Part shown: one piece after another, positions 16,591-26,138 of the stretch
Layout of the letters: each line of letters begins with the position of its first letter
Position numbering within the stretch: position 1 is the first letter of the stretch
From: JAAYBF01 sp963716445
GTDB taxonomy: Bacteria; Actinomycetota; Thermoleophilia; Solirubrobacterales; Thermoleophilaceae
Reading direction: 5' to 3'
Length of the DNA stretch: 64,000 nt
Assembly (NCBI GenBank): GCA_963716445.1
Contig: OY970313.1
Span: 1,860,001-1,924,000, forward strand
The notes under the pieces: generated by a model
What the model saw: the letters and a program-made list of their open reading frames with translations, nothing else
Told to the model about the DNA's origin: nothing
Databases searched by the model: none
Program-made: the position numbers and the translations under genes

Positions 16591-16877
16591 CGCCGTCTCC
16601 GCCTGAGCAGGCGGCCGACCCCCCGCACCGGCCTCGTAAGGCGCCAGCTCACCGACTCCTGGACGACGACCAGCGCTCGCCTAGCCTCGAGCAGCTCGGC
16701 GTGCAGCCGCTCCAGCTCGGCCTGGTGCGCCGCCGCCGCCTCTGAAGCCGCGGCGCGCGCCGCCTTCAGCTCCGCGGCGGTCGCGACCAGCCGACCGGCG
16801 AGCCGGTCGAGCGTGGCCGCAGCGTCCGGAGAGGATCCGTCTCCCTGGGTTCCCGCCTCTGCCCGAGCTGCGCTCAC
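16587..16877 (-). CDS. small coiled-coil protein with SWR tail
   Basis: A 96-residue protein that is almost entirely a predicted coiled coil (Ala/Glu/Arg heptads), ending SVSWRLTRPVRGVGRLL and an Arg run. It is essentially the tail module of 4799-6106 and 13547-14740 as a free protein. The GTG start at 16877 is chosen because a good promoter lies just upstream and the in-frame upstream extension would cover that promoter. It is first in a three-gene unit and overlaps the next gene by 4 bp. An oligomerisation or tethering partner for the glycan enzymes is a guess. Confidence 0.65.
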   Translation of the reverse strand: MSAARAEAGTQGDGSSPDAAATLDRLAGRLVATAAELKAARAAASEAAAAHQAELERLHAELLEARRALVVVQESVSWRLTRPVRGVGRLLRRRRR

Positions 16878-16886
16878 GATGGAAGA

Positions 16887-16916
16887 ATAAGAACATGTGC
16901 CTACTGGGGCTGTCAA
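16887..16916 (-). promoter_or_regulatory. promoter of the 16877-13547 glycan unit
   Basis: A perfect -35 TTGACA at 16916-16911, an 18-bp spacer and the -10-like TCTTAT at 16892-16887 on the minus strand. The expected transcription start is within a few bases of the GTG at 16877, so the mRNA would be leaderless or nearly so. The region is unusually AT-rich for this window. Confidence 0.6.
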
Positions 16917-16932
16917 GCCGCTTCGGCGCTGT

Positions 16933-16953
16933 GCTCGGTCCCCCGACCGGAGC
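16933..16953 (-). terminator. hairpin after the ATP synthase operon
   Basis: On the minus strand, 13 nt after the atpC stop, CGGTC-GGGG-GACCG forms a 5-bp stem with a 4-nt loop. GCT/AGC extends it past one bulged C. There is no U-run, so it is at best a weak or factor-dependent terminator; its position right behind the nine-gene operon supports the call. Confidence 0.4.
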
Positions 16954-16965
16954 TGTCTCGAGGCG

Positions 16966-17391
16966 CTAGGCCTCGACGGCCAGGAAGGCCTCGCAGCGGG
17001 CGACCTCACGCTGCAGGCGGCGGCGCTCCTCGCTGTCGTCCTCTGCGCGCTCGAGACCCTCGCGGGCGTCCTTCAGGCGCGACTCGAGCGCCGTGCGATC
17101 GAGATCGGCGGGCCTGATCGCGTCCTCGACGATCAGCAGCGCCGAGTTGTCGACGACCTGCATGTAGCCCTCGCCCTGGGCGAAGCGGACGGCGCTCGCA
17201 CCGTCCGGGTTCTCCGAGCCGCTCTCGTAGAGCCTCAGCTCGGCCGGCTCGAGCATCGCCATCAGCGGCGCGTGGTTGGCCAGGATGCCCACCGAGCCGA
17301 CCGCGGTGCGGGTGGAGATCATCTCGACCTCCCCCTCCCAGGCCTTCCCCTCGGGGGTCAGGACCTCGACCGGGAACGTCGAGCGAGCCAC
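16966..17391 (-). CDS. atpC: F1 ATP synthase subunit epsilon
   Basis: A 141-residue epsilon subunit. The N-terminal beta-barrel (FPVEVLTPEGKAWEGEVEMI, GSVGILANHAPLMAML) is followed by a C-terminal helical part with RLKDAREGLERAEDD and a helix ending EAFLAVEA. The GTG start shares one base with the atpD stop codon (TAGTG). Length is normal. It is the last gene of the operon; a hairpin follows at 16933-16953. The C-terminal helices are the part that inhibits ATP hydrolysis in bacterial F1. Confidence 0.93.
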   Translation of the reverse strand: MARSTFPVEVLTPEGKAWEGEVEMISTRTAVGSVGILANHAPLMAMLEPAELRLYESGSENPDGASAVRFAQGEGYMQVVDNSALLIVEDAIRPADLDRTALESRLKDAREGLERAEDDSEERRRLQREVARCEAFLAVEA

Positions 17392-18833
17392 TAGCCGTCC
17401 TTCTTGGCGGCCTCGAGGACGTCCTCGATCGGGCCCTTGAGCAGGAACGCGCGCTCCGGGACGTCGTCGTGCTGGCCGTCGACGATCTCCTTGAAGGAGC
17501 GGACCGTCTCGTCGATCGGCACGTACTGGCCGGGGGTGCCGGTGAACGCCTCCGCGACGAAGAACGGCTGCGACAGGAAGCGCTCGACCTTGCGCGCGCG
17601 CTGGACGACCACCTTGTCCTCGTCGGAGAGCTCGTCGATGCCGAGGATGGCGATGATGTCCTGGAGCTCCTTGTAGCGCTGGAGGATCTCCTGGACGCGC
17701 GTCGCGACGTCGTAGTGCTCCTGGCCGACCACGTCCGGCTTGAGGATCGTCGACGTCGAGTCGAGCGGGTCGACCGCCGGGTAGATGCCCTTCTCGGAGA
17801 TCGACCGCGAGAGCACCGTCGTCGCGTTGAGGTGGGCGAAGACCGAGGCCGGCGCCGGGTCGGTGAGGTCGTCGGCCGGGACGTAGATCGCCTGCACCGA
17901 GGTCACCGAGCCCTGCCGCGTGGAGGTGATCCGCTCCTGCAGCTGGCCCATCTCGGTCTCGAGCGTCGGCTGATAGCCGACCTGCGAGGGCATCCGCCCG
18001 AGCAGCGCCGAGACCTCGGACCCCGCCTGGACGAAGCGGAAGATGTTGTCGATGAACAGCAGCACGTCCTGGCCGCCCTGGTCGCGGAAGTACTCGGCCA
18101 TCGTCAGGCCGGAGAGCGCCACGCGCATGCGCGCGCCGGGCGGCTCGTTCATCTGGCCGAAGACGAGCATCGTCTTGTCGATGACGCCCGACTCGGTCAT
18201 CTCGAGCCAGAGGTCGTTGCCCTCGCGCGAGCGCTCGCCGACGCCGCAGAACGCGGACAGGCCGCCGTGCTCCTTCGCGAGGTTGTTGATCAGCTCCTGG
18301 ATCAGGACGGTCTTGCCGACGCCCGCCCCGCCGAACAGGCCGACCTTGCCGCCCTTGGCGTACGGCGCGAGCAGGTCGACGACCTTGATGCCGGTCTCGA
18401 ATATCTCGCGGGTCGGAGTGAGGTTCTCGACGGTCGGGGCCGGCCGATGGATCGGCCAGCGCTCGTCGGCCTCGACGTCGCCGGCGCCGTCGATCGGCTC
18501 GCCGAGCAGGTTGAAGATCCGCCCGAGCGTGCCCTTGCCGACCGGGACGGTGATCGGCCCGCCGGTGTCGCGCACCTCGGCGCCGCGGCTGAGGCCGTCG
18601 GTCGCGTCCATCGCGACCGCGCGCACGCGGTCGTCGCCGAGGTGCTGCTGGACCTCGCAGACGAGCGTCGTCGGCGCGCCGCCGTCGGCGGCCGGCATGT
18701 CGACCTCGAGCGCGTTGAAGATCTCGGGCAGCTGCTCGTTCGGAAAGACGGCCTCGACGACGACGCCGGTGATCTCCTCGATGCGACCGACGACCTGACC
18801 GTCCCTGCTCTGGGTTGCTGTTGCGGCCTCCAC
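17391..18833 (-). CDS. atpD: F1 ATP synthase subunit beta
   Basis: A 480-residue catalytic beta subunit. The P-loop GGAGVGKT is at 168-175, the catalytic Glu region is GVGERSREGNDLW, and LLFIDNIFRF and the DELSEEDK-like segment (DELSDEDK) are present. It hydrolyses or makes ATP at the alpha/beta interfaces. A GTG start is preceded by AAGGAGA at good spacing. It lies between atpG (45-bp gap) and atpC (1-bp overlap). A long open frame on the opposite strand over this gene is a GC-codon shadow. Confidence 0.97.
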   Translation of the reverse strand: MEAATATQSRDGQVVGRIEEITGVVVEAVFPNEQLPEIFNALEVDMPAADGGAPTTLVCEVQQHLGDDRVRAVAMDATDGLSRGAEVRDTGGPITVPVGKGTLGRIFNLLGEPIDGAGDVEADERWPIHRPAPTVENLTPTREIFETGIKVVDLLAPYAKGGKVGLFGGAGVGKTVLIQELINNLAKEHGGLSAFCGVGERSREGNDLWLEMTESGVIDKTMLVFGQMNEPPGARMRVALSGLTMAEYFRDQGGQDVLLFIDNIFRFVQAGSEVSALLGRMPSQVGYQPTLETEMGQLQERITSTRQGSVTSVQAIYVPADDLTDPAPASVFAHLNATTVLSRSISEKGIYPAVDPLDSTSTILKPDVVGQEHYDVATRVQEILQRYKELQDIIAILGIDELSDEDKVVVQRARKVERFLSQPFFVAEAFTGTPGQYVPIDETVRSFKEIVDGQHDDVPERAFLLKGPIEDVLEAAKKDG

Positions 18834-18878
18834 TGTGTGTCTCCTTGCTCGAAAAGCTCGTCGGTCGGTCGGGCGCGG

Positions 18879-19790
18879 CTAGGTGAGCCCCTCGGCTCCC
18901 GCCACGACCTCCATGATCTCTTGGGTGATCTCCGCCTGGCGCTGGCGGTTCATCTCGAGGGTCAGTCCCTCGATCATCTCGCCGGCGTTCTCCTGGGCGT
19001 TGCGCATCGCCGTCATCCGGGCGCCGTGCTCGGACGCCGTCGACTCGAGCAGCGCGCGGAAGATGGTGATCTCGATGTAGTCCGGCACGAGCCGAGCGAG
19101 GATCTCCTCGGGCTCCGGCTCGTAGAGCCACGGCGTGCGGCGGCTGCGCTGCTCCTCCGCGTCGTCGTCGGCGGTCTCGTCCTCGCCGCTCGTCAGGTCG
19201 TCGATCGCCTGCAGCGGCAGCAGCACCTCGCGCGACACGGTCTGCGTCAGCGGCGAGACGTAGTGGTTGTAGACGACCTCGACGCGGTCGACGCCGCCGT
19301 CGACATAGGCGGTGGCGACGTCGCCCGCGATGTCGCGGGCGTCGGCGAACGCCGGCCGGTCCGTGAACCCCTCGTAGGCGCCGGTCACCTCGCGGCCGCG
19401 GAAGCGCAGCGACCCGACGCCGCGGCGCCCGGACGCGTACCACACGACCTCCTTGCCCTCGTCCTCGAGCTCCTGGGCGCGCCGATTGCCCGCGCGCACG
19501 ACCTGGGAGTTGAAGGCGCCGGCAAGCCCGCGGTCGCCGGTCACGAGCAGCAGTCCGACGCGGCGAACCTCGTCACGCTCCTCGAGCAGCGGCATGTTCG
19601 GGATGTTCTCGACGGCCTCCGCCGTGCGGCGCGTCATGCGGCGGATCGCCCCGGCGTACGGTCGCAGGGCCTCGATCCGCTGCTCGGCCCGGCGCAGCCG
19701 CGCGGCCGCGACCATCTCCATGGCGCGCGTGATCTTCTGGATGTTGCGCACCGAGGCGATGCGGTTCTTGACGTCCTTCTGGCTGGCCAT
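18879..19790 (-). CDS. atpG: F1 ATP synthase subunit gamma
   Basis: A 303-residue rotor subunit. The N-terminal helix KNRIASVRNIQKITRAMEMVAAA and the C-terminal helix with ARMTAMRNAQENAGEMI are the conserved coiled-coil elements that pass through the alpha/beta ring. GDRGLAGAFNS is also conserved. An acidic insertion at about 202-216 (GEDETADDDAEE) makes it slightly longer than the E. coli protein; actinobacterial gammas often carry a similar loop. No clear ribosome binding site precedes the ATG. Confidence 0.96.
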   Translation of the reverse strand: MASQKDVKNRIASVRNIQKITRAMEMVAAARLRRAEQRIEALRPYAGAIRRMTRRTAEAVENIPNMPLLEERDEVRRVGLLLVTGDRGLAGAFNSQVVRAGNRRAQELEDEGKEVVWYASGRRGVGSLRFRGREVTGAYEGFTDRPAFADARDIAGDVATAYVDGGVDRVEVVYNHYVSPLTQTVSREVLLPLQAIDDLTSGEDETADDDAEEQRSRRTPWLYEPEPEEILARLVPDYIEITIFRALLESTASEHGARMTAMRNAQENAGEMIEGLTLEMNRQRQAEITQEIMEVVAGAEGLT

Positions 19791-19828
19791 TGCGTGCTTG
19801 CGTCAGCGACCTGGGTCGATCCGCCGGC

Positions 19829-21499
<1,671 letters not shown>

Positions 21500-21517
21500 T
21501 TGGTCTGGGGGGCCTTT

Positions 21518-22051
21518 CTAAGCCGCCTGTGCGACTTGCTTTCTAAGTCTCTCGAGCCTGTTGCGGACGCTCGCGTCCAGCACCATGTTCCCTACCTGGA
21601 GGACGATCCCGCCGAGCACGTCCGGGTCGACTCGGCTGGAGAGGTCGACACGCTGGCCGGTCTGCTCCTCGATCCGCGTCCCGATGCCCTCTACGAGCTC
21701 GGAGTCGAGCTCCACGGCGCTCGTCACGGACACCGGCAGCAGCCGGTTCTCCCGCCGCCACATCGCGTCGAGCTCACGCCTGATACGAAAGATAGCGGGC
21801 ATCCTGTGGCGCTCCGCGAGCAGCTCGAGGAAGCGGACGAAGCTCTCGTCGGCGTCCTCGATCAGCGTCGCGATCGCGGCCTTCTTCTCCTGCGACGAGA
21901 AGTACGGCGAGAAGAAGAACACCTGCAGGTCGCGGCTGCCGTCGAGCGCGTCGGCGAACTGCCCCAGCTCGTCGTGGACGCGGTCGAGGGCGCCCTGCTG
22001 CTTGGCGACCTCGAACAGCGAGCGGCTGTAGACCTCGGCGATCTCCTCCAT
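21518..22051 (-). CDS. atpH: ATP synthase subunit delta (stator)
   Basis: A 177-residue delta/OSCP subunit. The N-terminal six-helix domain (AEVYSRSLFEVAKQQGALD) and the C-terminal signature VDLSSRVDPDVLGGIVLQVGN are recognisable. The usual length is 175-185. It links F1 to the b-subunit stalk. It starts 4 bp after the atpF stop and ends 18 bp before atpA. Confidence 0.95.
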   Translation of the reverse strand: MEEIAEVYSRSLFEVAKQQGALDRVHDELGQFADALDGSRDLQVFFFSPYFSSQEKKAAIATLIEDADESFVRFLELLAERHRMPAIFRIRRELDAMWRRENRLLPVSVTSAVELDSELVEGIGTRIEEQTGQRVDLSSRVDPDVLGGIVLQVGNMVLDASVRNRLERLRKQVAQAA

Positions 22052-22055
22052 GGCG

Positions 22056-22646
22056 TTAGGAGCGCCTCTCCTCGGGGCCGGCGAGCGCGGAGAAGTCGAC
22101 CTCGCCGAGCGCCTCCTCGATCAGCCGGCGGTGGTCGCCGTCGTCGAGCGACTTGCGCGTCACCTTCTCGGTCGCGATCAGCGTCAGGTCGGCGACCTCC
22201 TTGCGGATCTCGTCGAGCGCTCGCCGCGTCTCGGCCTCGATGTCCCGGCGAGTCGTCTCCATCAGCTCCTCGCGGTACTCCTTGGCCGCGCCCTTGGCCT
22301 CGTCGACGTGGGCGTCGGCGGCCTTGCGCGAGCGGGCGACGATGTCCTCGGCCTGCTCGCGGGCCTCCCTGAGGCGCGCGCGGTACTCCTCGAGCAGCTG
22401 GTCCGCCTCCTCCTTGGTGCGAGTAGCCGCGTTGATCGACTCCTCGATCGCCAGCCGGCGACGATCGAGCGCCTCGCCGATCAGCGGGAAGGCGAACTTG
22501 CGCAGGATCAGCAGCGAGATGCCGAACGCGATCAGCGTCCAGAGCATCAGCCCGACGTCGGGCGAGACCAGGAAGCTGCCGCCCTCGTCGGAGTGCTCCT
22601 CGGCCTGCGCCAGGACGAGCGTCGCGATGTCGGTGAATGCCTCCAA
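22056..22646 (-). CDS. atpF: ATP synthase subunit b (stator stalk)
   Basis: A 196-residue b subunit. One membrane helix (~32-50, LMLWTLIAFGISLLILRKFAF) is followed by a long charged coiled coil (RRLAIEESINAATRTKEEAD onward) that dimerises and binds delta. The start is a TTG at 22646; no ATG or GTG exists upstream before the atpE stop, and later starts would remove the N-terminal periplasmic part. The gene is 9 bp after atpE. Confidence 0.94.
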   Translation of the reverse strand: MEAFTDIATLVLAQAEEHSDEGGSFLVSPDVGLMLWTLIAFGISLLILRKFAFPLIGEALDRRRLAIEESINAATRTKEEADQLLEEYRARLREAREQAEDIVARSRKAADAHVDEAKGAAKEYREELMETTRRDIEAETRRALDEIRKEVADLTLIATEKVTRKSLDDGDHRRLIEEALGEVDFSALAGPEERRS

Positions 22647-22655
22647 GGTCTCGGC

Positions 22656-22925
22656 CTAGAGGAAGAAGGCGATCAAGCCGAAGATGAACGTGTAGAACGC
22701 GACGGCCTCGGTTAGGGCGAAGCCGAGCCAGCGAATCTGCTGGAGCTCGTCCTTCATCTCCGGCTGGCGGGCGACCGACTCGATCTCCTTGCCGAAGATG
22801 ATGCCGATGCCGATGCCGGCGCCGATCGATCCGAGACCGGCGCCAACGCCGAGCGCGATCGCCTTGCCGGCGTCGGTGATCGCCTGAGCGTCGGCCGACT
22901 GGGCGAGTGGGAGCAGCAGATCCAC
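22656..22925 (-). CDS. atpE: ATP synthase subunit c (proton-translocating ring)
   Basis: An 89-residue hairpin of two membrane helices. The ion-binding carboxylate is Glu73 in ALTEAVAFY, and the polar loop is GKEIESVARQPE. The Gln of helix 1 and the Ser/Thr after the Glu that mark sodium-type rings are missing, so proton coupling is expected. The GTG start has a near-perfect ribosome binding site AAGGAGG, the strongest in the operon, as is common for the multicopy c subunit. It starts 9 bp after atpB. Confidence 0.96.
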   Translation of the reverse strand: MDLLLPLAQSADAQAITDAGKAIALGVGAGLGSIGAGIGIGIIFGKEIESVARQPEMKDELQQIRWLGFALTEAVAFYTFIFGLIAFFL

Positions 22926-22934
22926 TTGTCCTCC

Positions 22935-23834
22935 TTAGTGACTATCGGCGGTAGCCCCGCCGAGATAGATGGATGTGAGAGTCGCGAAGATGAAGGCCTG
23001 CAGCGTTGCGACCAGGCCGATCTCGAACAGGAAGAACGGGATCGCCATGCCGAGCGTGAACACGCCCAGCGCCGAGAGGCCGAGCAGCACCACGAGGCCG
23101 CCGGCCATGAACAGGATCAGCAGGTGGCCGGCGAGGATGTTCGCGAACAGCCGTACCGACAGCGAGATGATCCGGACGAAATCCGAGATCACCTCGATCA
23201 CGAACAGCGGAATCGCGGCGAGGCCGGTGATGCCCGGCGGGACGAAGCTCTTGAGGAAGCCGCCGAAGCCCTTCACGCGGACGCCCTCGACGTGGTACGC
23301 GATCCAGACGACGAGCGTCAGGGCCAGCGGGATCGAGAGGTTCGCGGTCGCGGCGTAGATCGCCAGCGACGGGATCTCGAGGCCGAAGACGTGGACCGGG
23401 TGCCCCGTGTTCGTCGGCAGCGGCAGGTAGCCGAGCATGTTCGAGAACCAGATGAAGAAGAACAGCGTGGCGATGAACGCGAACCACTTGGTCGCCATCG
23501 GCGCGTTCAGGTTCTGGCCGGTGATGTTGTGGCGCGTCATGTCGTACGCCACCTCGACGGCGGTCTGGACGCGGTTCGGGCGGTCCTGCATGCGGCGCGC
23601 GATGTAGACCATCGTCGCCGTGGTCGCGATCGCCGCCAAGAAGAGGTACATCACGGCCTTGGTGACGCTCATGTCGATGCCGAGGACGCTGAGCTCGATC
23701 CATGGCTCGAGGCGGAACTCCTCCTGCGGCTGGAACGCGTCGTTGCGGCCCTCGCTGCCGAACAGGACGCCGAGCACGATCGCGATCGCCAGCCAGACGC
23801 CCAAGCCGATCAGGACCTTGTTGCGTGTCCTCAC
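22935..23834 (-). CDS. atpB: ATP synthase subunit a
   Basis: A 299-residue integral membrane subunit with five to six helices. The essential arginine is Arg228 in SLSVRLFANILAGH. WFSNMLGYLPLP and the C-terminal FIFATLTSIYLG are also conserved. The GTG start at 23834 overlaps the atpI stop (GTGA). The open frame continues upstream in Arg/Ala-rich sequence within atpI and is not coding there. Residues ~5-25 form an extra N-terminal hydrophobic helix. Confidence 0.95.
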   Translation of the reverse strand: MRTRNKVLIGLGVWLAIAIVLGVLFGSEGRNDAFQPQEEFRLEPWIELSVLGIDMSVTKAVMYLFLAAIATTATMVYIARRMQDRPNRVQTAVEVAYDMTRHNITGQNLNAPMATKWFAFIATLFFFIWFSNMLGYLPLPTNTGHPVHVFGLEIPSLAIYAATANLSIPLALTLVVWIAYHVEGVRVKGFGGFLKSFVPPGITGLAAIPLFVIEVISDFVRIISLSVRLFANILAGHLLILFMAGGLVVLLGLSALGVFTLGMAIPFFLFEIGLVATLQAFIFATLTSIYLGGATADSH

Positions 23835-24241
23835 GACCGCGCCTCCTCGAGCGGCTTGACGATCAGCAGCGTGCTGAAGGAGACCGTGAACAGGCCGGCC
23901 GCGAGCAGCGCGGCGGCCAGTCCGGCCTCGCGCTCGATCAGCCCGACGCAGAGGACCGACAGCCCGACGAGCCACAGGCGCGCGACCATCGTGCCCGCCA
24001 TCACGCCCAGCGCGGCGCGCCGATCGCCGCTCGCGGCCGCTCGCCGGGCGGCGAAGGCGTTGATCCCGCGCTGCGCGAGCCAGGCGATCGCGATGCCGGC
24101 GTAGCCGAGCAGCGACAGCCCCGCGATCAGGAACAGCGGGAGGGCCAGTGCGAGCACCAGGAGGTCCAGACGACGGAGCAGGGTGAGGAGGAAACCAGCC
24201 TCTCCCGACCCCTCGGATGTTGCGACTGCATGAGCGGTCAA
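23831..24241 (-). CDS. AtpI-like small membrane protein
   Basis: A 136-residue protein with four predicted membrane helices, at the position of atpI at the head of the operon. AtpI-type proteins assist c-ring assembly or ion supply; sequence similarity is weak, so the call rests largely on location and topology. The start is a TTG at 24241. The only later in-frame start (GTG inside the first helix) would destroy the membrane segment. A TAGAGT hexamer 10 nt upstream fits a leaderless or near-leaderless mRNA. It overlaps atpB by 4 bp. Confidence 0.7.
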   Translation of the reverse strand: MTAHAVATSEGSGEAGFLLTLLRRLDLLVLALALPLFLIAGLSLLGYAGIAIAWLAQRGINAFAARRAAASGDRRAALGVMAGTMVARLWLVGLSVLCVGLIEREAGLAAALLAAGLFTVSFSTLLIVKPLEEARS

Positions 24242-24251
24242 GGGGCGAGAG

Positions 24252-24257
24252 ACTCTA
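24252..24257 (-). promoter_or_regulatory. -10 element of the ATP synthase operon
   Basis: TAGAGT lies 10 nt upstream of the TTG at 24241 on the minus strand. The 10-bp perfect palindrome AAAGCGCTTT at 24273-24282, just upstream in the -35 area, is a possible protein-binding site or part of the end of the preceding gene. No good -35 hexamer is visible. Confidence 0.45.
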
Positions 24258-24292
24258 TAGGAGGGGCTTGTTAAAGCGCTTTGTGGCGAAAA

Positions 24293-25942
24293 TCACACCA
24301 CGCGGAGCAGCGCCTCGACGACCTGTCCGTCGAACTGGCGCCCCGAACCCGCGCGCAGCTCGTCCGACGCCGTGCTCGGATCGAGCGGCGGCCGGTAGGG
24401 CCGTGCGGCGGTCATCGCCTCGTAGGCGTCCGCGACGGCCAGGATCGACGCCTCGAGCGGCACCTCGCCGGCCAACCGGCCATCGGGATAGCCCGTCCCG
24501 TCGGGCCGCTCGTGATGCGAGCGGATCCAGTCCCCGATGTCGCCGAAGTCGGTGGTTTCGAGCATCCGGGCGCCGATCGCGGGGTGCGAGCGCATCCACT
24601 CCCACTCGTCGTCGGTGAGCGGGCCGCGCTTGCTCAGCAGCTCGTCCGGCACGCCGACGCGTCCGACGTCGTGCAGGATCCCGGCGATCCGCACCCGCTC
24701 GACGGCGTCGGGCGCCAGGCCCAGCTCGCGCGCGATCAGCTCGGAGTAGCGGCCGACTCGCCGGCAGTGGGTGGCATTGCCCGAGTCGCGCATGTCGAGC
24801 GCCTCGGCCAGGTTCAGCAGTGCGGCCAGCTCGACGTGCCCGTCGTCGCGCCCGCGCGGGGCGCGCGCGAGGATTCCCGGCACCTCGGCGCTCGAGATCA
24901 CCGCGCGGTTGCGACCGAGCCGCTTCGCGGCGTAGAGCGCCTGGTCCGCGGCGTTCAGCAGCGCGTCCGCAGTCTGGCCGTGGATCGGGAAGCTGACGAC
25001 GCCGAAGCTCGCGGTGAGCTGATCGGCGCCCGCCGGCTCGACGGCCTCCTCGATCGCCACGCGCAGACGCTCGGCGAGCGTGTAGGCGCCGTGCTCGTCG
25101 GTGTCGGGCACCAGCACGGCGAACTCCTCGCCGCCGATCCGGGCCGCCGAGTCCCAGCTGCGCTTGGAATCGCGCAGGGTGGCGCCGATCGTGCGCAGCA
25201 CCTCGTCGCCGGCGGCATGGCCGAGCCGATCGTTGATCGACTTGAAGCGGTCGAGGTCGCCGACGATCACGCTCAGGCTGCTGTCGGCCCGGCGGGCGCG
25301 CTCGATCTCGACCTCGAAGGTCTCCTCGAAGCCGCGCCGGTTGAGCAGCCCAGTGAGCGGATCGGTGCGAGCGGCGTCGGTCAGGTTCGCGATCAGCGCG
25401 ATCAGGCGATCGCGGATGATCGCGACCAGCAGCCCGGCCGTGGTCAGCGTGCCGACGGTGGCGATCCAGTCGGTCAACGGCGTGTAGTCGAGGTCGCGCA
25501 GGCCGAGCTCGACGCCGAACATCGCGCCGAGCAGCGCCATGTGGACGAGCGCCGCGGGCAGCGAGAAGAAGTAGAAGGCGTAGATCGTCACCCACAGGTA
25601 GGGCAGCGGCCCGTAGGGCGCCTGATCCCCCCAGGCGTGGATCGCGACCGTCGCGATCGCCGTCGCCGCGACGATGCCGACGTGGAACGCCCATATCGGC
25701 AGGCGGTCGAAGCCGAACAGTGCGACGAGCGCGAGAACGGCCGCCCCGCCGGTCGCAGCGAGGACGCCGGCGGTGTCGATCTCCGAGCCCTGCGGCGGAG
25801 CCAGCGCCAGCACGCCGACCGCCGCGCCGGCGAACGCGAACCAGAAGGCGGCGCGCGCCATCGCCGCGCGACTGCGCGGAACGGTCGTGCCTGCCTCTAT
25901 CGACGTCCTCCAGCCCAGGCGGTCGCGGAGGGGTGGATCCAT
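24293..25942 (-). CDS. membrane-bound GGDEF plus HD-GYP c-di-GMP protein
   Basis: A 549-residue bifunctional signalling protein. About 30-180 holds five to six membrane helices. A GGDEF cyclase domain (~190-350) follows with the active site GGEEF at 270-274 and an inhibitory I-site RSWD at 261-264, spaced 5 residues before it. A C-terminal HD-GYP domain (~370-545) has HD at 424-425 and HHERPDGTGYP at 476-486. Both the synthesis and degradation sites look intact. The start at 25942 is chosen because a longer frame would run under the divergent radical SAM gene. It likely tunes c-di-GMP in response to a membrane signal. Confidence 0.9.
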   Translation of the reverse strand: MDPPLRDRLGWRTSIEAGTTVPRSRAAMARAAFWFAFAGAAVGVLALAPPQGSEIDTAGVLAATGGAAVLALVALFGFDRLPIWAFHVGIVAATAIATVAIHAWGDQAPYGPLPYLWVTIYAFYFFSLPAALVHMALLGAMFGVELGLRDLDYTPLTDWIATVGTLTTAGLLVAIIRDRLIALIANLTDAARTDPLTGLLNRRGFEETFEVEIERARRADSSLSVIVGDLDRFKSINDRLGHAAGDEVLRTIGATLRDSKRSWDSAARIGGEEFAVLVPDTDEHGAYTLAERLRVAIEEAVEPAGADQLTASFGVVSFPIHGQTADALLNAADQALYAAKRLGRNRAVISSAEVPGILARAPRGRDDGHVELAALLNLAEALDMRDSGNATHCRRVGRYSELIARELGLAPDAVERVRIAGILHDVGRVGVPDELLSKRGPLTDDEWEWMRSHPAIGARMLETTDFGDIGDWIRSHHERPDGTGYPDGRLAGEVPLEASILAVADAYEAMTAARPYRPPLDPSTASDELRAGSGRQFDGQVVEALLRVV

Positions 25943-26123
25943 GCTCTTCACGTCTTCTCTCTCGCAGGGCCACCCGTCCGGCGGGATGGGAGCCGCCGGC
26001 GTTTTGCAAGTTCTCGCCCAATATAGGTGCGACTTCCCTTCGACGCCAAAGGCGGCGACGGTCGCGACTGCCGCTAACTGTGCGAACAGAGATCTCGCCT
26101 CTTCACATACGTGAGTCAGTATG

Positions 26124-26137
26124 CGAACATACGTTCG
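26124..26137. promoter_or_regulatory. LexA/SOS-like box at the radical SAM gene
   Basis: CGAACATACGTTCG is a perfect palindrome fitting the Gram-positive LexA pattern CGAAC-N4-GTTCG. It ends 1 bp before the chosen start codon at 26139, and the -10-like TACGTT lies inside it. An identical 14-mer occurs at 48208-48221. LexA control is inferred from the pattern. Confidence 0.6.
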
Positions 26138-26138
26138 T

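Noticed and set aside
22656..22925. Sodium-coupled ATP synthase
   Set aside because: The c subunit lacks the helix-1 Gln and the Ser/Thr after the ion-binding Glu; the proton type is more likely.
24273..24282. AAAGCGCTTT palindrome as an intrinsic terminator
   Set aside because: The stem has no loop and no U-run; at most it is a binding site near the atp promoter.
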